Assembly (NCBI RefSeq): GCF_006715785.1 | Contig: NZ_VFNX01000001.1 | Span: forward strand, 5,870,001 to 5,934,000 | Reading direction: 5' to 3' | Origin: Streptomyces puniciscabiei | GTDB taxonomy: Bacteria > Actinomycetota > Actinomycetes > Streptomycetales > Streptomycetaceae | Length of the DNA: 64,000 nt | Shown: positions 26,664 through 35,468 of the stretch, piece by piece | Position numbering within the stretch: the stretch's first letter is position 1 | Layout of the letters: every line of letters starts with the position of its first letter | The notes under the pieces: model-generated | What the model was told of the DNA's origin: nothing | Database searches by the model: none | What the model saw: only the letters and a program-made list of their open reading frames with translations | Program-made: the position numbers and the translations under genes

Positions 26664-27281
26664 ATGACTGGCACCTTTCCCAACGTCTCCATCAGCACGG
26701 AGCGGTTGGTCCTGCGCCCCTTCGAGGAGTCCGACATCGAGGCCTTCGCCGAGATGATGAACGACGAACTGGTCACCACCTGGACCTCCGTCCCGCAGCC
26801 CTACACCGAGGCCGACGCCCGCGCCTGGATCACCGAACTCGCCCCGGCCGAACGCGCCGAGGGCCGCGGCATCGTCTTCGCCGTCGACGAGTTCCTCACC
26901 CAACGCCTCGTGGGCATCGTCCATCTGCAGAACACCGACTGGCGGGTGCGCTCGACGGAGATCGCCTACGTCATCGCCCCCTGGGCCCGCGGCGAGGGCT
27001 ATGCCTCCGAGGCAGCCCTGGCCACCGCGCAGTGGCTGTTCCACGACCAGAAGTTCGAACGTCTGGAGCTGCGCACCGCCGCCGACAACACCGCCTCCCA
27101 GCAGGTCGCCCAGAAGATCGGCTGCATCAGCGAGGGTGTCCTGCGCGGCGCCTGGATAGCCCGCAGCAGGACCGGGGACGGGACGTGGACGGACGTCCGC
27201 ACCGACGTCATCGTCTGGAGCCTGCTGCCGGAGGACCTGGCCGACACGAGCGGTTTCACCTCCTACTCCGACTGGAACTGA
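26664..27281 (+). CDS. RimJ/RimL-type GNAT acetyltransferase
   Basis: 205 residues with the RimJ/RimL order: TERLVLRPFEESDIEAFAEMMND at the start, then the acetyl-CoA motif YVIAPWARGEGYASEAALA and LELRTAADNTASQQVAQKIG. Family members acetylate ribosomal protein N-termini, but many acetylate small amines or amino groups of antibiotics. The ATG at 26664 follows ACGGAG. It is separate from the cobL gene, 87 bp downstream. Confidence 0.87.
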   Translation: MTGTFPNVSISTERLVLRPFEESDIEAFAEMMNDELVTTWTSVPQPYTEADARAWITELAPAERAEGRGIVFAVDEFLTQRLVGIVHLQNTDWRVRSTEIAYVIAPWARGEGYASEAALATAQWLFHDQKFERLELRTAADNTASQQVAQKIGCISEGVLRGAWIARSRTGDGTWTDVRTDVIVWSLLPEDLADTSGFTSYSDWN

Positions 27282-27368
27282 CCCCCCCGAGCCTCACCAG
27301 GTACGCTCAGGGAGCCGGCTACGGGCCCGCACCCCTGACGACCTGCGAAGACCTGGAGAGAGACGACG

Positions 27369-28616
27369 ATGGCCGATCGGGTCACGGTGATCGGCTGGGA
27401 CGGCTCGCCGCTGACCGACGCGGCACGCGCCGCCCTCGGCGCCGCCACGCTCGTGGCCGGCGCGGCCCACCACCTGGCGCTGCCCGAGGTGCCGCCCACC
27501 GCCGAACGCGTCCGCCTGGGCAGCGTCGCGCTCGCCGCCCGCCGGATCGCCGCCCACCGCGGCACCGCCGTCGTGTTCGCCGACGGCGACCCCGGCTTCT
27601 TCGGTGTCGTACGCACCCTTCGTGCCCCGGAGTTCGGCCTGGAGGTCGAGGTCGTCCCCGCCGTCTCCGCCGTGGCCGCCGCCTTCGCCCGCGCCGGCAT
27701 GCCCTGGGACGACGCCCAGGTGGTCGTCGCCCACCCGCGCACCCTGCGCCGGGCCGTGAACGTCTGCCGCGCCCACACCAAGGTCGCCGTCCTCACCGCA
27801 CCCGGGGCCGGACCCGCCGAACTCGGACTCCTGCTGGAGGGCGTCCACAGGACCTTCGTCATCTGCGAGGAACTGGGCACCGAACGCGAACAGGTCACCG
27901 TGGTCACCTCCGACAAGGCCGCCGACCACACCTGGCGCGACCCCAACGTGGTCATCGTCATCGGCGGACCCGTCGGGGCCGGTGACGGCGGCGGCTGGAT
28001 CGCCGGGCGCGACCCGGGCGCCGGCCCGCGCGGCTGGGTGCAGCCCGACGCGTCGTACGGCGACGGACTCGGAGGCGGACCGGGCGGCGGACCCGGTGGC
28101 GGTCTCGGCGAGGGCGAGACCGAGCTGCTGCGCGCCGCCCAACTGGCCCGTCTCGGGCCCCGGCTCGGCGACCTGGTCTGGGACATCGGCTGCGGCTCGG
28201 GCGCCTTCGCCGCCGAGGCCGCGCGCGCCGGAGCCGCCGTCATCGCCGTCGACCGGGACCCGGCGGCCTGCGCCCGGACCGACGCGGCCGCGCGCCGGTA
28301 CGGCGTCCAGCTCCAAGTGGTCCGGGGCACCGCCCCGCACGTCCTGGAGAACCTGCCCGAACCGGACGTCGTGAGGGTCGGCGGCGGGGGAGCGGCCGTG
28401 GTCTCCGCGGTCGCCGACCGGCGCCCGCAGCGCATCGTCACGCACGCCGCGACCCGCGACGCGGCCGAACTCGTCGGGCGCGACCTGACCGAGCACGGGT
28501 ACCGGGTCGAGTGCGCCCTGGTGCAGTCCGTGCAACTCGACACCCGCGCCTGGACCGAGACCGAGCGGAGTGTCGCGTTCCTGCTCAGCGGGGTGCTGCT
28601 GGATCGCAACCCGTGA
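27369..28616 (+). CDS. cobL: Precorrin-6Y C5,15-methyltransferase (decarboxylating)
   Basis: Two-domain cobalamin enzyme of 415 residues. The N-terminal CbiE-like domain (about 1-205) methylates C5 and has DGDPGFFGVVRTL, PAVSAVAAAFARAG and HPRTLR; a Gly/Asp-rich linker (about 210-245) with a GGGPGGGPGGG run joins it to the CbiT-like domain (about 250-415), which decarboxylates and methylates C15 and carries WDIGCGSGAFAAEAAR, the SAM-binding loop. It acts late in the aerobic or anaerobic corrin ring pathway. No cobalt-chelatase gene is in the window, so the route cannot be told. The next genes on the same strand also belong to corrin or siroheme synthesis. Confidence 0.93.
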   Translation: MADRVTVIGWDGSPLTDAARAALGAATLVAGAAHHLALPEVPPTAERVRLGSVALAARRIAAHRGTAVVFADGDPGFFGVVRTLRAPEFGLEVEVVPAVSAVAAAFARAGMPWDDAQVVVAHPRTLRRAVNVCRAHTKVAVLTAPGAGPAELGLLLEGVHRTFVICEELGTEREQVTVVTSDKAADHTWRDPNVVIVIGGPVGAGDGGGWIAGRDPGAGPRGWVQPDASYGDGLGGGPGGGPGGGLGEGETELLRAAQLARLGPRLGDLVWDIGCGSGAFAAEAARAGAAVIAVDRDPAACARTDAAARRYGVQLQVVRGTAPHVLENLPEPDVVRVGGGGAAVVSAVADRRPQRIVTHAATRDAAELVGRDLTEHGYRVECALVQSVQLDTRAWTETERSVAFLLSGVLLDRNP

Positions 28617-28961
28617 TCCTGTTGTCGTACTGCGCGCGGTAGGCTGGCCGATCGTTGTGCCACACCGGGCGGCCCGGAACTTCGTTCGTCAATGTCCGGA
28701 AAGCACGCCCGTTTTGGGGTGGGTGTGGTACTGCGGAACCGGAGGACGCGCAACGTGGCGCAGTCCACAGCGGGCTGTCGCGGATCATGCTGTCGCGACG
28801 GCGCGACGGCCGGGACAATGCCACTGAATGGCTTTGTCGCCTTTTCCGGCGGGTCGTTCGTGCCGCTGGGCACGGACGCTCGTTCTTCACTACGGGCGGT
28901 CGGTGCGCCGTTCCGGGTGAGCTGGTCGTAGGAGCACTAAACCGATGGGCGAGGGGTACGC
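28617..28961 (+). other. 345-bp leader of bluB-cobT, no gene seen
   Basis: No convincing reading frame. It contains GC-rich hairpin-prone repeats (TGTCGCGG, TGTCGCGACGGCGCGAC). A single GCCACTG at 28820-28826 recalls a cobalamin riboswitch box, but no B12 box or paired core follows. The 5' region is long enough to hold a regulatory RNA; none is identified. Confidence 0.5.
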
Positions 28962-31900
28962 ATGACCGACACCGGCCAGGTCCCGGCCGAGGGGCAGCCG
29001 GAGAGCGCAGGCATGGTGGAGCAGCCGGGCGTCGCCGCGCACGGTGCGTACACCTACCTCTCCGAGGCACCCGCCGAGGACGAAGACCTGCTGCTGCCGG
29101 GTGCCCAGGGCGCGTGGGGCAACGAAGTGCCGCCACCCGCTCCGGAACCGGTCGTCGAGGCCGTCCACGAGCCGGGCCCGCACGAGACGGCCGGCCGCGA
29201 CAGCGGCTCCGTCGACCTCAGCGGCGTCCGCCTGCCGAACCCGGCCCCGGCGTCCGCGCCGTCGTCGCCGATCCTCTCGGCGCCGCAGGACCAGCCGGCC
29301 GCCCCGCAGGCGCCGCGCCGTCCGCTGCACCTCGGCCCGCCGATTCCCGACGCCTCCGCCAGCCCGGTCCGCTCCCTCGCCGACCGCGGCCCGGCCGGAG
29401 CGCCGGTACGGCAGCCCGGTCCGGCCACGCCCGGCCCCGAGTACCTCGACGCCCAGCCGCTGCGCGACATGGCGCCGCAGAGCGCGGCCCCCTGGGGTGC
29501 GGCGCCCGCCGCGGTCGCCGAGGCCGGCGTGCCGGCACCTGCGGCGGTGGCCCAGGTCGGCACAGAGACACAGGCTGCCGAAACGGTTGACCCGGCCGCC
29601 GCCTCCGGGCCCGCCGCCGACCCGTCCGGCGCCGCCCAGGCCGCCGTCGCCCGCCTCGCCAACCAGGCGGCCGCACCGGCACCGGGCACGGCACAGGTGG
29701 TCCACGGCCACGACGGAGTGCAGCCGGTCCATGGCCACGACGGTGTGTACGAGGCCCCTGCGGGGGCGGTTCCCGAAGGCGTTCAGCCGCTTGCCCCGGG
29801 TCACGGGGCCGAGGCCGCTTTCGAGCCCGCCGCGCCCGCAGGCCCGGAGGGGCCGCAGGCGCCTCTTCCCGGTCAGGGTGCCGAGGGCGTCCAGCAGGTC
29901 CTGGGCGACGGGGGCGAGGTCGGTCAGGGAGTGGCCGGTACGCATCACGAGGACGTCGTGGCCGCCATGGGCGGTGGCCTCGGCGCCGAGGACAGTGCCG
30001 GTGCCGGTGCGCCGGTGGCAGAGGCGGAGGCCGGGCAGGCTGCCGAGGGTGCCCGGGTCGCGCCCGAGGCCGGGCAGGCCGCCGCCGTGGAGCCGGACGC
30101 GGCAGCCGATCCGGCTGCGGCCCAGCCGGTCGCCGATGGCGCCCCCGCGCCGGAGACGGCGCCGCTGAACCCCGAGCCCGTGCCCGGTCAGCTGCCGCAC
30201 GAAGCGCGGGCAGCCACGGGCGCCGAGCCGTCCGCGCCGGCTCAGCCCCCGGCTCCCGCTCATCCCGGTGAGGCGTCGGAGCAGGGCGAGGGCACGCCGG
30301 TCGCCGACGGCGGGCCGGTCGCCACGCCTGCCGCGGGGACGGTCGCCGCGCAGGGCGCCGCCGAGACCGCGGACGCCGCTGCCGCACAACAGGCGCCGGA
30401 CACCGCCCAGTTCGCCGGAGAGGCCGCCCCCGCGCAGGGTGAGGCCACCGTCCCCGCGCAGGGTGAGGCCGCCGCCCCGGCACAGCCCGAACCGAACAGC
30501 CCCGTTGCGGTGGAGCCGCAGCCCGCCGCCCCTGACGCGATCGCCGCAGCCGAGGAGGCGTCCGCCGTCCAGCAGGTGCCCACGGCAGCCGAGGACGCGT
30601 CCGCCGGGCAGCAAGTGCCCGCCGCAGAAGCCGTACCGGCGACCGAAACGGCGGCCGTGCCCGAGCACGGGACCGCGGACCACGTGCCGGAGGCCGCGCA
30701 GGCGGAGCTCCCGGCCCCCTCGCCGACGCAGGACGCCGCCCCGGCGGCGCCCACCGCCGACGGCACCGGCACGCCGGAGCCGCAGCCCTACCCGGCGCAG
30801 GGCCCCCAGCTGGCCGAACCCGTCGCCCTCGCGGCCGAGGCCGTGTCCGGCGAGGCACACCCCGTATCCGAAGCCGTGCCCGGCCCGGCGCAGCCCGCCG
30901 CCGTACCGCAGCCCGCCGCCGTACCGCAGCCGCAGCCGCAGCCGCAGGCACAGCCCGAGCCGACCGCGCAGGACGCGGCCCAGCAGGACGCTGACGCCCG
31001 GACGGCCCCGGCGAACGGCCTGGACGCGCCCGCCGGACCGCAGACGCAGCCCGACGAGCCCGTCGCCGCGCCGGTCGCCGACGGCACCCCGGCGCCGGCC
31101 CCCGCCGAGCAGGCCGAGCCGCTGCCGTCCAACGTTCCGCTGCAGGCGCACCCGGAGCAGCCGATCGGGCAGTTCGTGCAGGTCGAGGGCCAGGTGCCGA
31201 CCACCCCGCACCTGGCGCCGACCCCGCCGCAGCCCTTGGTCCTCGCCACTCATGAGGCGCCGGAGCCCGTGGGCATGGTGCCGGCACCCCGCGAGGCCGA
31301 GCCCGAGACCGCGGCGGCCCCCGATGTCGTACAGCACGCGGAGGACCTGCAGACCAGGGCCGCCGACCAGGAGGAAGAGAGCACGGCCGCAGTGGCGGAA
31401 GCACCGCAGTCCACCGGCCCCGCCGCGCCCGGCTACAACGACGCCGAGCGGGAGGCCGTCCTCAAGGTCATGCGTGAGCGCCGCGACATCCGCAACGGCT
31501 TCCGGGGCGACCCGATCCCGCACGAGGTGCTGCTCCGCGTCCTGGAGGCCGCCCATACGGCGCCCTCCGTGGGCCACTCGCAGCCCTGGGACTTCGTCGT
31601 CATCCGCTCCGCCGAGACCCGGCGGACGATGCACGAACTGGCGATGCGTCAGCGTGAGGCCTACGCCAAGTCGCTGCCGAAGGGCCGGGCCAAGCAGTTC
31701 AAGGAACTGAAGATCGAGGCCATCCTCGACACCCCGGTCAACATCGTCGTCACCGCCGACCCCACCCGCGGTGGCCGGCACACCCTCGGCCGGCACACCC
31801 AGCCGCAGATGGCGCCGTACTCCGCCGCCCTCGCCGTCGAGAACCTGTGGCTCGCCGCCCGCGCCGAAGGCCTCGGCGTCGGCTGGGTCAGCTTCTTCGA

Positions 31901-33149
31901 CGAGCGCGAGATGGTCCGCGCGCTCGGCCTGCCCGAGCACCTGGAGGTCATCGCCTACCTGTGCGTCGGGTACGTCGACGAGTTCCCGGACGAGCCCGAG
32001 CTGATGCAGGCCGGCTGGTCCAAGCGACGCCCCCTGTCCTGGGTGGTGCACGAGGAGACGTACGGCCGCCGCGCCCTGCCCGGAGAGGAACCCCACGACC
32101 TGCTTGCCGAGACCGTCGCACAGATCCGCCCGCTCGACGCCAAGGCGCTCGGCGAGGCCTGGGAGCGCCAGAAGCGCATGACCAAGCCGGCCGGCGCGCT
32201 CGGCATGCTGGAGATCATCTCCGCGCAGCTGTCCGGGCTGTCCCGGCAGTGCCCGCCGCCGATCCCGGAGCCCGCGGCCGTCGCCATCTTCGCGGGGGAC
32301 CACGGCGTGCACGCCCAGGGCGTCACCCCCTGGCCGCAGGAGGTCACCGCTCAGATGGTGGCCAACTTCCTCGGCGGGGGAGCGGTCTGCAACGCCTTCG
32401 CGGGCCAGGTCGGCGCCGAGGTGTGCGTCGTGGACGTCGGCGTCGCCGCCGACCTCCCGGCCACCCCCGGCCTGCTGCCCCGCAAGATCCGCGGTGGTAC
32501 GTCCGACATGACCACCGGCCCCGCGATGACCCGCGAGGAGGCCAAGGCGGCCATCGAGGTCGGCATCGAGACCGCCCGCGACCTGGTGGCGGCCGGGAAC
32601 AAGGCGCTGCTCACCGGGGAGATGGGCATCGCCAACACCACGGCTTCGGCTGCCCTCATCTCGGTCTTCACGGGTGCCGACCCGGCGGAGGTGACCGGTC
32701 GCGGCACCGGCATCAACGACGAGACCCTGGCCCGCAAGACCGAGGTCGTCCGCCGCGCCCTGGAACTCCATCAGCCGGACCCGGCCGACCCGATCGGCGT
32801 CCTCGCCGCGATCGGCGGCTTCGAGCACGCGGCCATGGTCGGCCTGCTGCTCGGCGGCGCCTCACTGCGTACGCCGGTGATCCTGGACGGCGTCAGCGCC
32901 GGTGCCGCGGCCCTGGTGGCCCGCGCCATCGCCCCCGAGGTCCTCGCGGCCTGCATCGCCGGCCACCGCAGCGCCGAACCCGGCCACGTGGCCGCCCTCA
33001 ACAAGCTGGGCCTGCGTCCCCTGGTCGACCTCGACCTCCGCCTGGGCGAGGGCACGGGCGCCCTGCTGGCCCTGCCGCTGGTGCAGAGCACGGCCCGGGC
33101 GATGCACGAGGTGGCCACGTTCGACTCGGCCGGGGTCACCGAGAAGTAG
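28962..33149 (+). CDS. cobT: BluB-CobT fusion with an 820-residue disordered N-terminal region
   Basis: 1395 residues in three parts. Residues 1 to about 820 are almost wholly Ala/Pro/Glu/Gln/Gly with short repeats (VHGHDGVQPVHGHDGV, PAQGEA, AVPQPAAVPQPQPQPQ) and no fold. Residues about 825-1040 form a nitroreductase-type BluB domain (RRDIRNGFRGDPIPHE, AAHTAPSVGHSQPWDFV), which makes the lower ligand 5,6-dimethylbenzimidazole from FMN. Residues about 1050-1390 are CobT, nicotinate-nucleotide:DMB phosphoribosyltransferase, with GEMGIANTT (E1220) and the catalytic Glu in RSAEPGH (E1339). The fusion should channel DMB to alpha-ribazole phosphate for cobalamin. The long N-terminal region is unusual and of unknown use. 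The ATG at 28962 lacks an ideal ribosome site, and internal starts cannot be excluded. Confidence 0.88.
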   Translation: MTDTGQVPAEGQPESAGMVEQPGVAAHGAYTYLSEAPAEDEDLLLPGAQGAWGNEVPPPAPEPVVEAVHEPGPHETAGRDSGSVDLSGVRLPNPAPASAPSSPILSAPQDQPAAPQAPRRPLHLGPPIPDASASPVRSLADRGPAGAPVRQPGPATPGPEYLDAQPLRDMAPQSAAPWGAAPAAVAEAGVPAPAAVAQVGTETQAAETVDPAAASGPAADPSGAAQAAVARLANQAAAPAPGTAQVVHGHDGVQPVHGHDGVYEAPAGAVPEGVQPLAPGHGAEAAFEPAAPAGPEGPQAPLPGQGAEGVQQVLGDGGEVGQGVAGTHHEDVVAAMGGGLGAEDSAGAGAPVAEAEAGQAAEGARVAPEAGQAAAVEPDAAADPAAAQPVADGAPAPETAPLNPEPVPGQLPHEARAATGAEPSAPAQPPAPAHPGEASEQGEGTPVADGGPVATPAAGTVAAQGAAETADAAAAQQAPDTAQFAGEAAPAQGEATVPAQGEAAAPAQPEPNSPVAVEPQPAAPDAIAAAEEASAVQQVPTAAEDASAGQQVPAAEAVPATETAAVPEHGTADHVPEAAQAELPAPSPTQDAAPAAPTADGTGTPEPQPYPAQGPQLAEPVALAAEAVSGEAHPVSEAVPGPAQPAAVPQPAAVPQPQPQPQAQPEPTAQDAAQQDADARTAPANGLDAPAGPQTQPDEPVAAPVADGTPAPAPAEQAEPLPSNVPLQAHPEQPIGQFVQVEGQVPTTPHLAPTPPQPLVLATHEAPEPVGMVPAPREAEPETAAAPDVVQHAEDLQTRAADQEEESTAAVAEAPQSTGPAAPGYNDAEREAVLKVMRERRDIRNGFRGDPIPHEVLLRVLEAAHTAPSVGHSQPWDFVVIRSAETRRTMHELAMRQREAYAKSLPKGRAKQFKELKIEAILDTPVNIVVTADPTRGGRHTLGRHTQPQMAPYSAALAVENLWLAARAEGLGVGWVSFFDEREMVRALGLPEHLEVIAYLCVGYVDEFPDEPELMQAGWSKRRPLSWVVHEETYGRRALPGEEPHDLLAETVAQIRPLDAKALGEAWERQKRMTKPAGALGMLEIISAQLSGLSRQCPPPIPEPAAVAIFAGDHGVHAQGVTPWPQEVTAQMVANFLGGGAVCNAFAGQVGAEVCVVDVGVAADLPATPGLLPRKIRGGTSDMTTGPAMTREEAKAAIEVGIETARDLVAAGNKALLTGEMGIANTTASAALISVFTGADPAEVTGRGTGINDETLARKTEVVRRALELHQPDPADPIGVLAAIGGFEHAAMVGLLLGGASLRTPVILDGVSAGAAALVARAIAPEVLAACIAGHRSAEPGHVAALNKLGLRPLVDLDLRLGEGTGALLALPLVQSTARAMHEVATFDSAGVTEK

Positions 33150-33167
33150 AGGTCACGGGGGCACACC

Positions 33168-33202
33168 GGGGCGGTCCGGCGTTCCAGCAGCCGGACCACC
33201 CC
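33168..33202 (+). terminator. Terminator after bluB-cobT
   Basis: 13-bp stem with one mismatch (GGGGCGGTCCGGC with GCCGGACCACCCC), loop GTTCCAGCA, extended outward by GGGCAC/GTGCCC. It lies 18 bp after the stop. Confidence 0.75.
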
Positions 33203-33300
33203 GTGCCCGTACCCCTGCCCACAGCTAAAATCCGCACGTCAGGGCCGCTCCGGAGCCGCAGCGCGCCCACCGCACCGCCCTGCACGAGGAGCCGTCCCTC

Positions 33301-34533
33301 ATGGCCGAACACCCCGCCTACCCCGTAGGCCTCCGCCTCTCCGGCCGCCGCGTGGTCGTCCTCGGCGCCGGCACGGTGGCGCAGCGCCGTCTCCCGGCAC
33401 TCATCGCGGCCGGTGCGGACATCGTCGTCGTGTCCCCCGAGGCGACCCCCTCCGTCGAGGCCATGGCGGAAGCGGGCGAGATCACCTGGGCCAGGCGGCC
33501 GTACCGGGACGGCGACCTCGCCGAGGCCTGGTACGCCCTCATCGCCACCAGTGATCCCGAGACCAACACCGCCGCCTCCGCCGAAGCGGAGCGGCACCGC
33601 GTGTGGTGCGTGCGCTCCGACGACGCCGACCGGGCGACCGCCTGGACCCCGGCGACCGGGCACAGCGAGGGCGTCACCGTCGCCGTGCTCACCACGGATG
33701 CCCGCGGCCGCGACCCCCGCCACACCGCCGCCATCCGGGACGCGGTGGTGGAGGGCCTGCGCGACGGCACCCTGGTGGCACCCCACCACCGCACCCGCAC
33801 CCCCGGTGTCGCCCTGGTCGGCGGCGGCCCCGGCGACCCCGACCTGATCACGGTGCGCGGCCGCCGGCTGCTCGCCGAGGCCGATGTCGTCATCGCCGAC
33901 CGGCTCGGCCCGCGCGACCTGCTCGCCGAACTCCCGGCGCATGTCGAGGTGATCGACGCGGCGAAGATCCCGTACGGCCGTTTCATGGCCCAGGAGGCCA
34001 TCAACAACGCCCTCATCGAGCACGCCAAGCAGGGCAAGTCGGTGGTACGGCTCAAGGGCGGCGACCCGTTCGTGTTCGGCCGGGGCATGGAGGAGGTCCA
34101 GGCACTCGCCGAGGCCGGTATCCCGTGCACGGTCGTCCCGGGCATCTCCAGCTCGATCTCGGTTCCGGGGGCGGCCGGCATCCCGGTCACCCACCGGGGC
34201 GTGGCGCACGAGTTCACGGTCGTCAGCGGCCATGTCGCCCCGGACGACGAGCGCTCGCTGGTCGACTGGGCCTCGCTGGCGAAGCTCACCGGCACGCTGG
34301 TGATCCTGATGGGCGTCGACAAGATCGGGAAGATCGCCGAGACGCTCGTCGCCCACGGCAGGTCCGCCGACACCCCGGTCGCGCTGGTGCAGGAGGGTAC
34401 GACGGCCGCGCAGCGCCGCGTCGACGCGACCCTCGCCACGGTCGCCGAGACGGTGCGGACCGAGGAAGTGAAGCCCCCGGCGGTCATCGTCATCGGCGAG
34501 GTCGTGACGGTCGGCCCCCGGCCCGCCGCCTGA
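33301..34533 (+). CDS. cysG: Siroheme synthase-type uroporphyrinogen-III C-methyltransferase with precorrin-2 dehydrogenase
   Basis: 410 residues. The N-terminal NAD-binding domain (about 1-155; VVVLGAGTVAQRRLPAL) is the precorrin-2 dehydrogenase/ferrochelatase part; the C-terminal SUMT domain (about 165-405) carries VGGGPGDPDLIT and GGDPFVFGRGMEEV and adds two methyl groups to uroporphyrinogen III using SAM. Its product feeds both siroheme (sulfite and nitrite reductases) and cobalamin. A -10-like TAAAAT at 33226-33231 and GAGGAG before the ATG suggest its own promoter after the bluB-cobT terminator. Confidence 0.93.
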   Translation: MAEHPAYPVGLRLSGRRVVVLGAGTVAQRRLPALIAAGADIVVVSPEATPSVEAMAEAGEITWARRPYRDGDLAEAWYALIATSDPETNTAASAEAERHRVWCVRSDDADRATAWTPATGHSEGVTVAVLTTDARGRDPRHTAAIRDAVVEGLRDGTLVAPHHRTRTPGVALVGGGPGDPDLITVRGRRLLAEADVVIADRLGPRDLLAELPAHVEVIDAAKIPYGRFMAQEAINNALIEHAKQGKSVVRLKGGDPFVFGRGMEEVQALAEAGIPCTVVPGISSSISVPGAAGIPVTHRGVAHEFTVVSGHVAPDDERSLVDWASLAKLTGTLVILMGVDKIGKIAETLVAHGRSADTPVALVQEGTTAAQRRVDATLATVAETVRTEEVKPPAVIVIGEVVTVGPRPAA

Positions 34534-34621
34534 CCGTCCACCGCTTGATCACGCGTAACCCGGGGTAACCTACTCGTTCCCAGCCGTTGGCAGCACACCC
34601 AGGACAAGGCAGTATCACCCT

Positions 34622-35440
34622 GTGGCCGATCTCATCACCGTCGAGGATCCCGACGACCCGCGCCTGCGCGACTACACAGGCCTGACCGACGTCGAACTGC
34701 GCCGCAAGCGCGAACCCGCCGAGGGTCTGTTCATCGCGGAGGGCGAGAAGGTCATCCGCAGGGCCAAGGAAGCCGGTTACGAGATGCGCTCCATGCTGCT
34801 CTCGGCCAAGTGGATCGACGTCATGCGCGACGTCATCGACGAACTCCCCGCCCCGGTCTACGCCGTGAGCCCCGAGCTCGCCGAGCAGGTCACCGGCTAC
34901 CACGTGCACCGCGGCGCGCTCGCCTCCATGCAGCGCAAGCCGTTGCCCACGGCCGGCGAACTGCTGCGCTCCGCCCGCCGGGTCGTGGTCATGGAGTCGG
35001 TCAACGACCACACCAACATCGGCGCGATCTTCCGCTCGGCCGCCGCCCTCGGCATGGACGCGGTCCTGCTGTCGCCGGACTGCGCCGACCCGCTGTACCG
35101 CCGGAGCGTCAAGGTCTCCATGGGCGCGGTGTTCTCCGTGCCGTACGCCCGCCTGGAGACCTGGCCGAAGGGCCTGGACTCGGTCCGCGAGGCCGGCTTC
35201 ACCCTGCTCGCGCTCACCCCCGACGACAAGGCACGCGCCCTGGACGAGGCCGCCCCGCACCGGATGGACCGGGTCGCCCTGATGCTCGGTGCCGAGGGGG
35301 ACGGACTGTCCACCCAGGCCCTGGTCGCCGCCGACGAATGGGTGCGCATCCCGATGTCCCACGGCGTCGACTCGCTCAACGTGGGCGCGGCCGCGGCGGT
35401 CGCCTTCTACGCGGTGACCGCCGGCCGCCCGGAAGCCTGA
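34622..35440 (+). CDS. TrmH/SpoU-family RNA 2'-O-methyltransferase
   Basis: 272 residues. An N-terminal substrate-binding domain (about 1-105) precedes the SPOUT knot with motif 1 NDHTNIGAIFRSA, motif 2 LMLGAEGDGL and motif 3 IPMSHGVDSLNVGAAAAV. It methylates a ribose in rRNA or tRNA with SAM; the exact nucleotide cannot be read. Some actinobacterial relatives are thiostrepton-type resistance enzymes, but no such context exists here. GTG start after a weak AAGGCAG. Convergent with the kinase gene, 28 bp apart. Confidence 0.9.
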   Translation: MADLITVEDPDDPRLRDYTGLTDVELRRKREPAEGLFIAEGEKVIRRAKEAGYEMRSMLLSAKWIDVMRDVIDELPAPVYAVSPELAEQVTGYHVHRGALASMQRKPLPTAGELLRSARRVVVMESVNDHTNIGAIFRSAAALGMDAVLLSPDCADPLYRRSVKVSMGAVFSVPYARLETWPKGLDSVREAGFTLLALTPDDKARALDEAAPHRMDRVALMLGAEGDGLSTQALVAADEWVRIPMSHGVDSLNVGAAAAVAFYAVTAGRPEA

Positions 35441-35468
35441 CCCCTCCGGCCGGCTTCCGGACCGCGGG

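Noticed and set aside
26664..27281. An N-terminal ribosomal acetyltransferase (RimJ) as a firm name
   Set aside because: The RimJ/RimL family is broad, so only the family is given.
28820..28826. GCCACTG in the bluB-cobT leader as a cobalamin riboswitch
   Set aside because: One short match without a B12 box or the surrounding paired core is not enough.
28890..32828. A 1312-residue open frame on the minus strand
   Set aside because: It is the antisense of the BluB-CobT fusion. Such frames arise because the Ala/Pro/Gln-rich coding strand lacks stops in the opposite strand. It has no start, ribosome site or family match.
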